This document shows positions 1 through 11,466 of a DNA stretch of 64,000 nucleotides, one piece after another. The stretch comes from Trogon surrucura (Eukaryota > Chordata > Aves > Trogoniformes > Trogonidae), in NCBI GenBank assembly GCA_020746105.1, contig CM036628.1:5466001-5530000 (forward strand), written 5' to 3'. A model generated the notes under the pieces. That model was not told the DNA's origin. It saw only the letters and a program-made list of their open reading frames with translations, and ran no database searches. The translations under genes and the position numbers were made by a program. Positions within the stretch are counted from its first letter, which is position 1, and every line of letters begins with the position of its first letter.

Positions 1-587
1 AGATTAATTGTAACTTGCTTTTCTAAATGCATAAAGTGGTAAATATGGTTCCACGAGATGATCACAATGTCCATTAAATATGAGAGCTCATTCTCTTTCA
101 ATATGCATGAACGGTTCTGCAATTAGGTATCTGGTCTTGCAAAACCTTTTCATGGCTCTGTACTTTTTGCGTCGCTCACAGGGTGTTAGGAGACTAGAAG
201 CTTCATCTGCCCTTCAGGGAACTGTGCCCTGACTGTTGCCTTGAGGTACATTCCAGCGTTTGTCAGAAGCTCCTCCAACGGGAAGGAACTTTAATTCCAT
301 GGGAGTGTATTAAAATGTGATATTAGCTATGTCGGTCTGCCTTTATTCAGCAGCCAACTGCAGCTGTAAGGATACATCCTTCTGAACCAAGAATCCAGGA
401 TGGCAAAATTGTCTAATAAGTGAGAAGACATTCCCTGTGTTGTTATTTGATGACTCCAATCCAGAACATGTCCTAACAGTCTCTCACAGGCAGACAGTTG
501 CCTGGGAGGCTCAGGAAGCCACCCCTGCTTACTGACTACAGATCCCTTAGTCATTGCTGCTCCTTACCTTGTGGCTTCAGTACAACA
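1..587. other. Unique non-coding sequence, no gene seen
   Basis: No recognisable gene, RNA or repeat. A 75-codon minus-strand open frame (327-554) has no recognisable domain and no gene-like context, so it is treated as chance. The sequence runs straight into the CR1 copy that starts near 588. Confidence 0.6.
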
Positions 588-868
588 GCAAAGGGGGAAT
601 GGGTTCAAGTTGCAACAGGGCAAGTTTAGATTGGACATTATGAAGAAACTCTTCATGGAAAGAGTGGTCAGACAGTGGAACAGACTGCCTAGGGAGGTGG
701 TTGAGTCGCCATCCCTGGATGTGTTTAAGTGTCACTTAGATGTGGTGTTGGGTGAGATGGTTTAGGGGTGAACTTGTAGTGTAGGGTTAATGGTTGTAGT
801 GTAGGGTTAACGGTTGGACTCGATGATCCCAAGGGTCTTTTCCAACCTGAACTATTCTATGATTCTCT
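588..868 (+). mobile_element. CR1 LINE, 5'-truncated 3' end
   Basis: This is the 3' end of a CR1 non-LTR retrotransposon. The first ~175 bases keep an open frame for the extreme C-terminus of the CR1 second ORF, with the family-typical stretches [14 protein letters not shown] and [20 protein letters not shown], ending at a stop at 763-765. A short 3' UTR follows with GGTTGGACTCGATGATCCC, then TTCCAACCTGAA and the terminal ATTCTATGATTCT. CR1 copies are usually 5'-truncated by incomplete reverse transcription, and this one keeps only about 280 bp. The frame is intact because the copy is short; it is not a functional gene. Odd point: the UTR carries a 20-bp tandem duplication (774-813). Confidence 0.93.
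774..813 (+). repeat. 20-bp tandem duplication inside CR1 3' UTR
   Basis: Two adjacent 20-bp units, 774-793 and 794-813, both containing TTGTAGTGTAGGGTTAA. They differ at a single base (T versus C at unit position 18). Other CR1 3' ends that I recall carry this segment once. It could be a private duplication in this copy or a subfamily marker. Confidence 0.9.
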
Positions 869-1737
869 GATCTCCTGTTATTGAAGGCTTACTAGTGATA
901 CTTTGAGAACCGACTATTTTTTTTTCCCCCTGTATTTTCAGGAGATATATATATATATTAAACCAACAAATTATTATCACGACCAATAAGATAGTATAAC
1001 TGCTTAGGATTTGCTCACCATTATTTTGATATTTGTAACCTATATAATTTTGCCCACGCATTAGGTTTTTGAAGAGATGTACTTTTAAAAACAATATTTT
1101 CGCTGAGAATACTTCTCAGATGCAAAGTGTAAGGCATTTTTCAAAGAGGAAGAGCTTACACTGCTCAGGAGTTTTCCTATCCAGGCACCTACGTAGGATG
1201 TGAGACACAAATTCAGACCCCTGCCCTCATTTGGGCACCTTTGGTGAGCCACCTCTGAACTGATCCACCTACTTGTCTGAGTAAAGATTATGAAGGCAGT
1301 AGAAAATGGGTTTCTCCAGGGTTTCCATATCCAGGATGAAATTATTCATTAGACCTTCACCACAAAAATGACATTTTCTGCATTGAGAGAACCTGGAAAC
1401 CAGTCATACCTACAGGAATAGATCAGACAGTTCTACTTAAATCTTCAAAAAGCTTTTATAAAGGCATTTGAGGGAGGAGACCTGCTGTGCAAAAAGAAGC
1501 TGTTCTGATCTGGGTGATACGAATATTCAGACAACATTTCAGAAACATTGGTTCAACATCTTAAAATGTTTCAGACTTGGCTAGGAAATACCCCTTTGGG
1601 GGGTATTTTTTCAGTGTTTCAACTTCTTATTTGGAAATTTGGGTATGAAAGTGTGCAATTAAGTTTGTTGCCTTCAGGGCTTTTTCCCAAGCTATATAAT
1701 TTCTTTCTCTGATAGTTATATGAAGTTTTACTATGGT

Positions 1738-1859
1738 AATAAAGATATGTTTAAGTATGTGTAGGTGTATGTGATATATGCATGTACATAGTAATCAGGT
1801 ACACATATACTGTATGTATATAGTATATATATAGTATTTATATGTTGTATATCTTTATT
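1738..1859. repeat. AT-rich segment bounded by 11-bp inverted repeats
   Basis: AATAAAGATAT at 1738-1748 is matched by its exact reverse complement ATATCTTTATT at 1849-1859. The 100 bases between are TA/TG-rich (TATATAGTATATATATAG and similar). With this composition an 11-bp inverted repeat may be chance. No target duplication or known element is recognised. Confidence 0.5.
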
Positions 1860-4800
1860 GATTATAAATGCATATGTGGACTTTTATAAACTCTCACTGC
1901 TCGACGTGCTAAAAGGCAAAACATGTGGAACCTTCTGGTGTATTTCTTATCACATGGTGTTACTTCATTTCACTCCTTTGTATAAGAATGGGAGTTATTT
2001 AAAATTTAGAAATTGAAAAATGTAATGTTGGATGTTGCACAGTATTTATACAACATCCTTAGTTAATATCCTGAAATAGATGGAGGATGGTAGTTAGAGT
2101 TGCATTAGACCCAAATTCTTTACATGTGACTTTCTGACAATCAGAGGAATAATAGCTCAAACACAGTTACAGTTTTAAAAAATATTGAGCTGATGGGAAT
2201 AGGAGATAATAAGCTAGCCTAAAAAGCCATCAGTTTAAGGTGAGTTGTTTGCAGTATTTTTTTTCCTTTTTTTGTTCAATCTTCATTTAAGTATAATTTT
2301 AAAATTACCTGGCATTCATGACATCATGAGGTAGTATTAGCTAGTGTATATATGGCATTTATCATAATTACCGGTGTGTCGACCCAGTATTTTGAGTAAG
2401 TTCTAGGAAAAATAATTTCTCTATCTGTTTTCATTTTATGTACTTCTTTTTTTTGCTTTCATTCTCAAAAAAATGCCATAGTACCTAAACAAGCATAATG
2501 TATCATTTAAATCACAACTATGTGAATAAACAATGAAATGCAATGACAAATTCTCTGTCTCTCTCACCCAGTTCCTTAGCCTTGGCTTTAATGTTTTTAG
2601 CCAGAAAGACATAATTTTTAGCAACAACTTATCTTAACATTCTTAACACTGTTAAAATTTGTATTTTTTTTTTTTAAAAAGGAAGTTTAAAAGGAGGAAA
2701 CTACTTGTAGTATCTATTTTATTCTTAAAGATAGTATATTTTTTCTTCACATAGAACACTGTTATGTTGTTTTATGCTAGATTCACAAGTTATGTTAGTG
2801 TAAATAAACATAGTAATAAAAAATATATTAGGATGTAGCTAAAAAGACCTCTCAATTTTGGCTGTAACATGGACTGTAGGTGGCAGAAAGAGCTGGTGAT
2901 AGTGTATGAGTGCCTAAGTTAAATACTCAGCTCAAGTTAGAAAACTTGATGGAGCATACAGCAAATTCTATGATTGTGGAGACAGCCCACATAAGCACAC
3001 TTGGCTCCATTGGATGTTCTTTGATTTTCCAAGGCTCGACTGCAACTTTTTGAGCTGTTTGTATGATCTGGTGAGTTCTTCACGGCAAATCATAAGCAGA
3101 AGAGGAGCACTAGAACACCTCACAACAAGTTTATTCTCCGAAATTGTCTCAGATAAGTTACTCCTCCTAACCTTGGCTGTGAATGTGCTACGAGTTTTGG
3201 CACTGTTTACCTTCCTGCATAACTAACAGAAATGTTACTCTGGAAACACGTTAAGGTACCTTAGGCTTTATTTATTAGGCATCACAGTTTTAAGTAGTCA
3301 ACATCTTTATAGAGTGTTCTGTGAAAACAAAGTTAATATCTTGTTTTCTATGAGCTGGAAGTCTGATGAAGTAACACTGAAGAATTTCTTGCTTCTTTCC
3401 TGTTTCTGTATTAATAGATTATACCGTCTATTTATGAGAATTTCAGTTTACAGTGGAGTGAGTTTTGTATGCTTATGGCAGCATTACTTTCAAACAGGTA
3501 ATACTGAATCACAGAAGCTACTCTATAAACTACAATATCTAAGGAGAATAATCAACTTCCCTAAAGAGCCCTTGGCAATTTGGAGGATGAGGACCCAAAA
3601 AAACCATATGAAATGCCTGTAAATATTAAGTGCTGCTGCCATAGTATAAGGGCTATTCAAATAGGAAAAATTCAGAGTGTCAAGTCCCAGGTGAGACCAC
3701 AAAGGGAGGAGAGTTAATAGCTGTTTTTGAAAATGTCACCCTTGAAGCAAATCTACATTCATAAGAACACTATTTGTCTACATTAGAGCCCTACTTATGC
3801 AGTCTCATGTTCATGGAAATTGCTATATGCACATGATTTCCTCCCTGGAACATGTTGAAGAGAGCTTGACAAATACAGATTGCTGAAATGGAATAAGGGG
3901 AAAACAAGAAAAATTGAGAAAATATTCTTCTGTTCTTTAATAAGTACAAATCCGTATTGTAAAGGCAATTTAAAAGGCACACCTCATTCGAAATTCATGG
4001 GAGGAATTTTGCGTCACGTTAGAAAAAGAAGAGCTATTTTTAATATATTCATCGTATACCCATCAATAAAATATATAATCACAGGAAAGATTACTCAGTG
4101 TTTTACTTAGTCTCTACTCTGTTAAGGAGGTGGGAGATAAATGTGATTCCATTGGGGTCTCTTTCTCTCTGAAAGAATGCACTTCAGTACTTCTATTAAC
4201 ATGAATAATACTCTTTGCTGTTACAGAGAGAGGAGATAAAAAGCATAGTTGGAAACCTTGCAGGCGAGGGGGCAAGAAACACTGCCCCTACTTCCCTTTC
4301 ATAGATGCAGCAATCTTCTGAGGCTCTGTCCTTTCTGATTATCTGGAGCAACTGCTAAATAGAATCACTCTGGTCTTATTTACCTTCTTCTTCCAGATTT
4401 CACAGGCTGCAAGTAAAATAAATGTTCAGGCAGCATGACATATGCTAAATATGACAGACACATTATTCTGGCAAGGATTAAGGTATTTTTATTTCTTTTC
4501 ATCTGGTGATTTTTTTGGTGCCTGCGAAAAGAAGGAGACTTTTGGACAATAAGGTGGCATGCTCGTCTTTAGAATGAGGATTCTGTGCAGCTGATGTCAG
4601 TGGTTTCATTTAGTGATTCAGAAATGAAAGTCTTATCTGACATAATTAAAGCAAAACTCTGTTGTACAAGTGACCGTGGGTTTTATTTCCAGGTTGAAAA
4701 TTCTTGCAAGTATGAGAGTGAGGGAGAGTGAAACTCTGTCAGAGGCAAGAAAATCTGCACCTACTCCATGAGGCAGTTGGGGTAGGAAATTGTTTTTTGT

Positions 4801-4954
4801 ACGATGTGACCTGACATGAGACGTGCAAAAAGGGCTGGTGATCAAATGTTGTTAGATCTAAAATGATCTTTACACGAATTTGAGTGACTATTTGTTTTGT
4901 AGTGGAGAAATGTCATGACTGAGGAAATTTGTGTTCTATTCTCTTTGAGGTGGC

Positions 4955-4970
4955 TTTTTTTTTTTTTTTT
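4955..4970 (+). repeat. T16 homopolymer
   Basis: Sixteen uninterrupted T residues followed by CGGAAGG. No retroposed gene body is recognised on its other side, so it is listed as a simple repeat rather than the tail of a retroposed copy. Confidence 0.9.
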
Positions 4971-5693
4971 CGGAAGGATCTTTATCCTCCCCACAGTTGG
5001 AATCTATTGCCTTTTCCGTGCTGTGTCTGTCTTATCTATGCAGACACTAAAAAGCTTCAAAAAATTTTACTTCCTTCTCACCTGAACAACACAGAAAACA
5101 AAAGAGCCTCTAGGTGGTACTGTGCTATAAAAAATAATTAGAAACAGCCAGAAAACTCATGCTAACCACTTATCCACAAATCAAGATTTCATTTAGATTG
5201 TAAAGATAATATTTACAAAAGAGAAGCCTTTTCCTTTCTGGTGAAATTCACTCCAACAAGTGATCATTCAAAACATCTTCAGTGTTTTAGCCGTGTCAAA
5301 CTTCATCGCTTTGTATTTTCTGCGTTTCTAACCAAGTTCTGGAGGATCCTCTTTTACAATCATTTTCACTGACTTTATTTATTTAGCACTACTTACTCAT
5401 AAGTTCATTGCAGATTGATTCTTGTTTAGACATAGCAGAAAGTCCCCTCTGATAAATACGATAAATTGCTTTCACGTTAGCTAGGATATTGTCAAACATC
5501 TGACAAGAGAAGCAGATCAGTCGTTTTCATGTAGGACTTCTTCAAGTGTGTACATCCTAGAGCCAAAATGAGTGCAAGAGGAGGCACAAATGTGTAAAAT
5601 AAATCAAGATAAATATCCGAGGTGACGTGCAATTTGTGGCTAACACCAATGGAAAGAATAAGTCATTTTACAAGAACCGAGTCCTGTTTCAAG

Positions 5694-5707
5694 AAAAAAA
5701 AAAAAAA
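5694..5707 (+). repeat. A14 homopolymer
   Basis: Fourteen consecutive A residues after CTGTTTCAAG. The 300 bases upstream contain no recognisable retroposed gene and no clear target-site duplication, so a simple repeat is the safest reading. Confidence 0.9.
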
Positions 5708-6279
5708 GAAACTAAAATAGATAAAACTAACATTCCTTTCTTGTTTTAGATGAAAAGAGCCTAAGATTTCGAGCCAAGAAACTATATCCCCTAGCTGCCT
5801 TGTGGGGGTACACAGGCTCAGATGGTACCCTAGGACAATGAAAAATTTATGAAAAGTCCCTTCAAGTATCAATTCTGCTTATGAGTGTAATTTCAAATAA
5901 CTTTGATCAGTGGAACACAGAGATAATTTAAGCTTGGTTAAAACACTAAAATCTGACTATATTTGCTGTTGCCACACTTAGGAAGAAATACGTATCTGGA
6001 TGCATGGGAGTGAATACTGAATGTATATTTTTTACGCTTAATATTAGCATTTAAAATATCAGAGGTTGTTAATTCAGCATTAAACTGCAGATGGCTGAGA
6101 GGAAAGACAGAGTCTGGGCTCTAAGGCAGTAGCATGGTTTTCCTCCCACAAATGCCAGCCTTCCAGTCTGTTCTAAAACAAAACATGTCACAACTTGGTA
6201 TCTCAGCTGCTGTGGAAGGCTCATGAGAAAGGAGAAGAAAGTCAGTGTCGTGAAGCTTTAGGACAAGCTGCGTGTCTGC

Positions 6280-6415
6280 ACCACATGTAGAGCAGGGAGC
6301 AGCTCTCAGCAGAGAGCCTGAGCTCTCCTGAGATGAGGGGCAGGTCTCTGCAGGGCCCGCGGATGGAGCAGTGCCCGGACACCTGCCTTCCCGGAAGGCT
6401 CACTCTGGGAATTAG
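6280..6415. other. Small G+C-rich patch
   Basis: About 135 bases clearly richer in G+C than the surroundings, with GGGCCCGCGG, CCCGGACAC and CCCGGAAGG. It includes short alternating inverted motifs (GAGCAGCTCTC, GAGAGCCTGAGCTCTC). CpGs are few, so it is far too small to be a CpG island. No gene or repeat family recognised. It could be a G+C-rich remnant of an old repeat or a small regulatory patch. Confidence 0.4.
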
Positions 6416-9400
6416 TTGAGGACTAGTATGTGTTGGGCTGTGCTTAGCTGTCGCAAGGAGAGATTGCTCACTTCTCCTTTAACCTTTGTCATCCTTAAAG
6501 CTGACTAATTTTAAAATTAGTCCAAGAACAGAAACTACTTAGAAACTACCCATGGCACTTATCCCTGCGAGTGCAGCTCTTTCAGATTCAATGGGAATGG
6601 ACCAGTTTGGGGCAGCACAGCAGAGGCAGGTATCTGCTGCTTCTACACATCCTTGTCTTTTTTCAACTCCTTCCATTTCTTTCATTCCTTTACCTTTCCT
6701 TTGCAGTGTGTTATCTCTTCTCTCCCCTTTCTTTACACCCTTTCAACACGTTTTGCCTCTCTTGACCCTAATCCTACTGTCTTTTGGGTCAGAGTCTGCA
6801 AATATTGGGCTGATAATGGATTATGGATCCTATCTTCTTCATTCAGTGGCCCTTGTCAGAAAACGTCAGATACTGTGGCAGGATTGTCAGGATGGATTAA
6901 GGTAATGTGACATACAATGCAGGTAGAGATGTACCACAGAAACATTTTCTCATTTGGCTTGTGTCTGCTACAGAATTAAATTTGAAAAGCTACCAGCTTT
7001 GTACTGTCCTACCTAGAAAGCCATTAACTGCTCACTTCATGCTCACAAAGTAAAAAGAACAGATGGGGAGCATGACAAGTGGGAATTTCTAACCTGTTCC
7101 CAATGAGTGCGCAGAAGATACACTGTAGTAAAGCCTTCTTTTGCTTTCTGAACTTTGGTTTTACCAATGAAGTTCAACAGAAGTGAACAACAATTCTTTA
7201 TATTGCAGCCTTTTTGTCAATATGATTATTTTCAATATGAAACTTTACAGTCTTAGATTCTATACTCTTCTGCAGAGAACATTGATTCTGGTAAATAATT
7301 TGATCAGACCTATTATTATAATTCTACTTATTAATGTATGCTCTGCCTAGGCACCTCAGTCTAGATCAATTATCATATGATTCCTGGTATAGAGTTTGTT
7401 CCATAGCAGTAGTGTATTGTATGACCTATTTTTTTAACCACAATTTTAGTGATCCCATCTATGAGGTAAAATAGGACTTGGAAGTTGTGAAATGAAATGC
7501 AAAGAACTCCATTTAGATTATATAATTCATTCTGGCAAGGCCAAAGAATCTATGTACAAATGTCATTTCAAAGCAAGTAATTAGCTTAATCCAATCATCC
7601 TATTTCATTACTTAATAACTTATCCTCAATACAACAGGTCATTGCATTAACTAAATGGCAAATGAACAATTCATGGAGTGTACTTAAGCTGTACCTTGAT
7701 GAATTGCTGATGAGTTTTTGTCTAAGCTCTTGGCCTCTACTTTAGAAAAAGTGTAGATCAAAATTCACAAAGACAAGGGATCTACTTCACCTGGAATGCA
7801 TGTAGTCTATCATAGAGATCTTGTCAGTGAAAATAACGTGTTATCTCTTAAATGCTTTATTTTTGTAACTTATTCTCTTATGCCTGTAATTGAAGTAGAT
7901 GTACACATTTTGTCTGATGGATATTGGTGCTGTAAAGTGACAGTTACTCAGTCAAGCATTAGTAATAGAATGCTTTTTAACTCGTACAAAGAACAGATCC
8001 AAAGAATGACTGGCCCATCAGAAAGCAGTTGACACAAAAAGAGTGTTTTCATTTCAAAAACTAAATTGAACTTATGTGAACTTCTGACCGCGTTTCTCAA
8101 TCGATTAAAAGTTTCACAAATGCTAGTACACTGACAATTTCAAATTAGGGTACCCTATTTGCTTTTTAGTCTTTCAAACAACTCTGAATTAGTTTGGGGT
8201 TATTTTTTCCCCAAAATAGCATGAAAGCATTCAGTAGCTTTGGAAACAGAGAATTATTTTAGATCCTAAAATGTGTTTCAGGCTTTATTTTTAAGCATTC
8301 TCATTTTAAAATGGTAACCTTTAGTTTCCGTGAACATGTAATGATGGCCAGCATTCAGTTATTAACCTGAAATTACCTAGAAATGCCTCTTTCCATTGAA
8401 AAGTAAGTAAAAAGAAGGATATATGTCAGTCAAACACAATCCGTAAATGATATAATCAACTTACAGTTTTGGTTTTAAAAAAAAAAAGGCTAAAAATCCA
8501 CGTAAGTATATGTCTATGAGTTTCCAAGTTTCCTTCTTTTTTTTTTAAGTTCAAAATTTGAAAGAAAGTATTCAGATAGTGCAACAGAAAAAAATAAAGA
8601 AATGTTACCACGGATTTTATTTTTTGTAAGAAAAATGCTGCACCTTTATTCTAAATGTATTAATTAGAATAGATAGTAAATAGCAGACATGCACTCAAGT
8701 TGTTGTGCTTTTTAGATTGTTTGTTCTCCTACTTGGTATCCAGAAAAATGCAGTGATCAGAGTGGATCTTTCAGCCACGCGTGCAAAGCAGCACATTTCT
8801 CCTGAATTTTGCTTTGTCCACCCTATCACCTGCAGCGGGCTGGCTGAGCTGTCCCGAGAGAGGGCAGAACAGTCACATGGAGAAATGCAACCATCACAAC
8901 CTATTCTTACAGATATAGCACTGCCACTGTTTGTTAAGACTTTGGTAAAGAACGGAAAATTCTTTCAGAGTTTTTGAGTCAATTCTAAGCGACTGGAGCA
9001 TAGACAGCTTCCCTGTATTTTAACACTGAACCTCCGGAGAAGTTTTGATGCCTAATGGTTTTCTATGTAGGGAAATTGTGAGAAGCTGGTTTGATGTGGC
9101 TCATGTGTAACTGTGTTCATAACTCGTGGATTGGAGGCACTTGTTAAATTTCGGTACTTTTGTGAAATAACAACTGCAGTGAAAAAAAGAAGAAAAGAAA
9201 TCGCTGAAACTTAAAGCCTATGGTTTAAAGGTTTGATCTTCGTGCTACGTCTAGAACTGTAGCACATTACTGACTTCACATGCATTCTATCTATATAATG
9301 TGTATGATCTGGATGGCTCGACAGGCTTGTCTGGGAATAATGAGGTCTCTCATTTGCAAGATTTTCTGTTTTCCAGGTTAAAGCCTCATCTCTTTCCCGT

Positions 9401-11399
9401 ACAACAGCAGTGTTTAACGTGATTAGTACAGGCACAAACGTAACGAAAGAAATTGTGCCCCACGTTCAAGCCAGTGTTCATTCTGTTTGTGGGTGGCAGG
9501 CAAAGACAGCAAGAAACTAAATAAGAAATCGTGACCCAGCAGAAGGAGAGAGTCTACTGGAGGGTGTCCAGAACTTGCTGTGCATTCTGGATCTCCCTAC
9601 CTGGGGAGATCTGCAAACCTACACAGATCTAGAAAGGCTGAATCTCCATCCTGTTTAGTTTGTTTAGTTTCTCCCTCTCAAAAGAAGAGGCGAGACTTTG
9701 CTCTTGCAAGCTGTAGAAATGCTTATGAGGTGATACTAAGGCTCTGAGACCTGTGTGTATAATTTGCCTCTGCCTTCAGCACTGAGACCTGTACTGCCCA
9801 TCAGTTTCTCTCATGCATGTTCTTTTCCACCTCAGGCACTCAGACATCCATTCAGTGAAGATACCTTGGGTTAAATTGCTCTTTCTTTTCATTTTTTTTC
9901 AATGTATAAAGACCTATGAACTGAATTTATTTATTTTATATTTACACCTGGTAGGAAATCTAGTTGACTGTAGCCTTCAGATTTACTCTCTATAGAACAG
10001 CCAATATTTATAGATGTGTAACTGGAGAGCTAGATGGAATTGTTGTTACAGCAGAATCTACTGCAAGTCATGGACTTTGTTCACATTCATTCATCTGGGC
10101 CAACATATCCTGGAAAAAAATGCCCTTTAAAGGAAATATTTACTAATAAATCCAATGTAATGGTTCTTTGGTGATTTGTTTTAATACCTCTCACCTTTGC
10201 TGAGTGTGTAGTTTAGGTTTCACTAAACTCAAATTCCTTTGTTTAAATCTCAGAGGTATCTACGCTACTCAGTAAAGTACATCACAAAGTTGCCTGAAGG
10301 AGCACTGCATGAGCTAGTTCTGGTAAGGCAGCGCGCGTGCCAGTGGTACAGCTTGAGCGTTTCTGTAATACTTCATTGAATCATACTGACATTTTGTCTG
10401 ACATTTATCTCCTATACGATCATAATTTAAGGGTTCCCATTTCTGTGTTTATGCACGCTTCCGAACAAAATTTTAAGTACATTTCCTAACATGCTTTTTT
10501 ATAAAGTCTATCTGCTAGATGCTGAGTACTATTCTCTGATATCCTAAAGAATTTATGCATGGATTGAATTTCATGCCCATGACTTGTTTAGCTGGCCTGG
10601 GGCCAGTATGCTCAGTCATTTGCAGGATAAAGCATTACTGATAAATGTCACCTTGTCATATATATCTTGGTCTGATTTACAGATATTTGCAGGCCAGTTG
10701 TCTTAGCAAGAGAGAGATCTTTTTCTTCCAGATACCAAACAAAGACATTTTAAAAGCAACATTACCACACTAAACTCTTGGCATTTTTTAAATGAAAACT
10801 GCAAAAGATAACTAACATTTAAATATGGTCTTATAAATTGAATGACCAGACATAATAGTTAGGAATTTTACTTCCGGAAAAAGTTAGCTCATACAAAGCT
10901 TGGAAATTCATGATTTTCAGTAAATTTAAATAGAAAATGTTTGAAGATACAAAAATATTTTATTTTTTATTTTTCAAAAAATTCAGGGGCCATGTTTTTT
11001 GGATTTGGAATTGTTTTATATTTTGAACTGAGAAACAAATATAGATATGACAAAATGTTTTATATTATACTGAAACATTTTGGAATTAAAATATATAGTT
11101 ATTTTCAGTGTAACAGATGAAATTTCAGGTGGAACTGAGTTTCCACCTATGAATGCTTTGGAGTTTAAAATTCTATTGTAATTTTGCAGAACCTTTTCCT
11201 CCAAAAAAAAATCTCAGAAAGGCTAACATCATGAGAAAACCTAAGTTTTTTTCAAATGTTGCAAGAAAAGCACTGGATAACAGAATATAGAATATAACAT
11301 TTTAGACAATGCTGATAATTTACAACAATCTTGAACATTAGAAAGATGGGAATAATTAAAAGATAAGCTAAAAATAAATAGAAAGGTCATGTCTCTGCT
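6416..11399. other. Unique AT-rich non-coding sequence
   Basis: No gene recognised. A strongly pyrimidine-rich run at about 6630-6780 ends internally in a consensus-like 3' splice site (TTTCCTTTGCAG, AG at 6715-6716). The overlapping open frames at 6552-6910 owe their length to this biased composition and are not believed. Shorter A- and T-runs occur near 8478 and 8536. Open frames at 8705-8977 and 9211-9435 have no recognisable protein content. Confidence 0.55.
6630..6780 (+). other. Pyrimidine-rich tract with strong acceptor-like site
   Basis: On the plus strand this stretch is almost all C and T (TCTTTTTTCAACTCCTTCC, TTTCATTCCTTTACC and similar). It ends one sub-block with CTTTCCTTTGCAG, a good match to a vertebrate 3' splice site (AG at 6715-6716). 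No recognisable exon follows and pyrimidine runs continue downstream, so a real splice site is only one option. A decayed pyrimidine microsatellite is equally plausible. Confidence 0.3.
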
Positions 11400-11466
11400 C
11401 ACTGCGGGGAGTTTGGACTAGGTGACCTTTAAAGGTCCCTTCCAACCCAAAATATTCCATGATTTT
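11400..11466 (+). mobile_element. CR1 LINE, short 3' tail
   Basis: The final ~65 bp of a CR1 element: GTTTGGACTAGGTGACCTTT, then AAAGGTCCCTTCCAACCCAA and a decayed terminal ATTCCATGATTTT. Only the 3' UTR tail remains, consistent with severe 5' truncation. No coding part is present. Confidence 0.85.

Larger units (their letters stand above)
869..6279. other. Unique AT-rich non-coding sequence
   Basis: No gene recognised. Contents are simple-sequence items only: a short (AT)n at 945-959, an AT-rich stretch at 1738-1859 bounded by 11-bp inverted repeats, a small hairpin at 1586-1608 (AAATACCCC / GGGGTATTT, 5-nt loop), a T12 run at 2664-2675, T16 at 4955-4970 and A14 at 5694-5707. Open frames such as 3314-3622 (102 codons) show no recognisable motif. 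Confidence 0.6.

Noticed and set aside
571-765. Open frame as a possible small gene
   Set aside because: It is the C-terminal remnant of the CR1 second ORF; the ATG used lies upstream of the CR1 boundary.
6552-6905. 117-codon Ser/Leu/Phe-rich open frame resembling a membrane protein
   Set aside because: The hydrophobicity comes from the pyrimidine-rich tract; two other frames over it are open as well.
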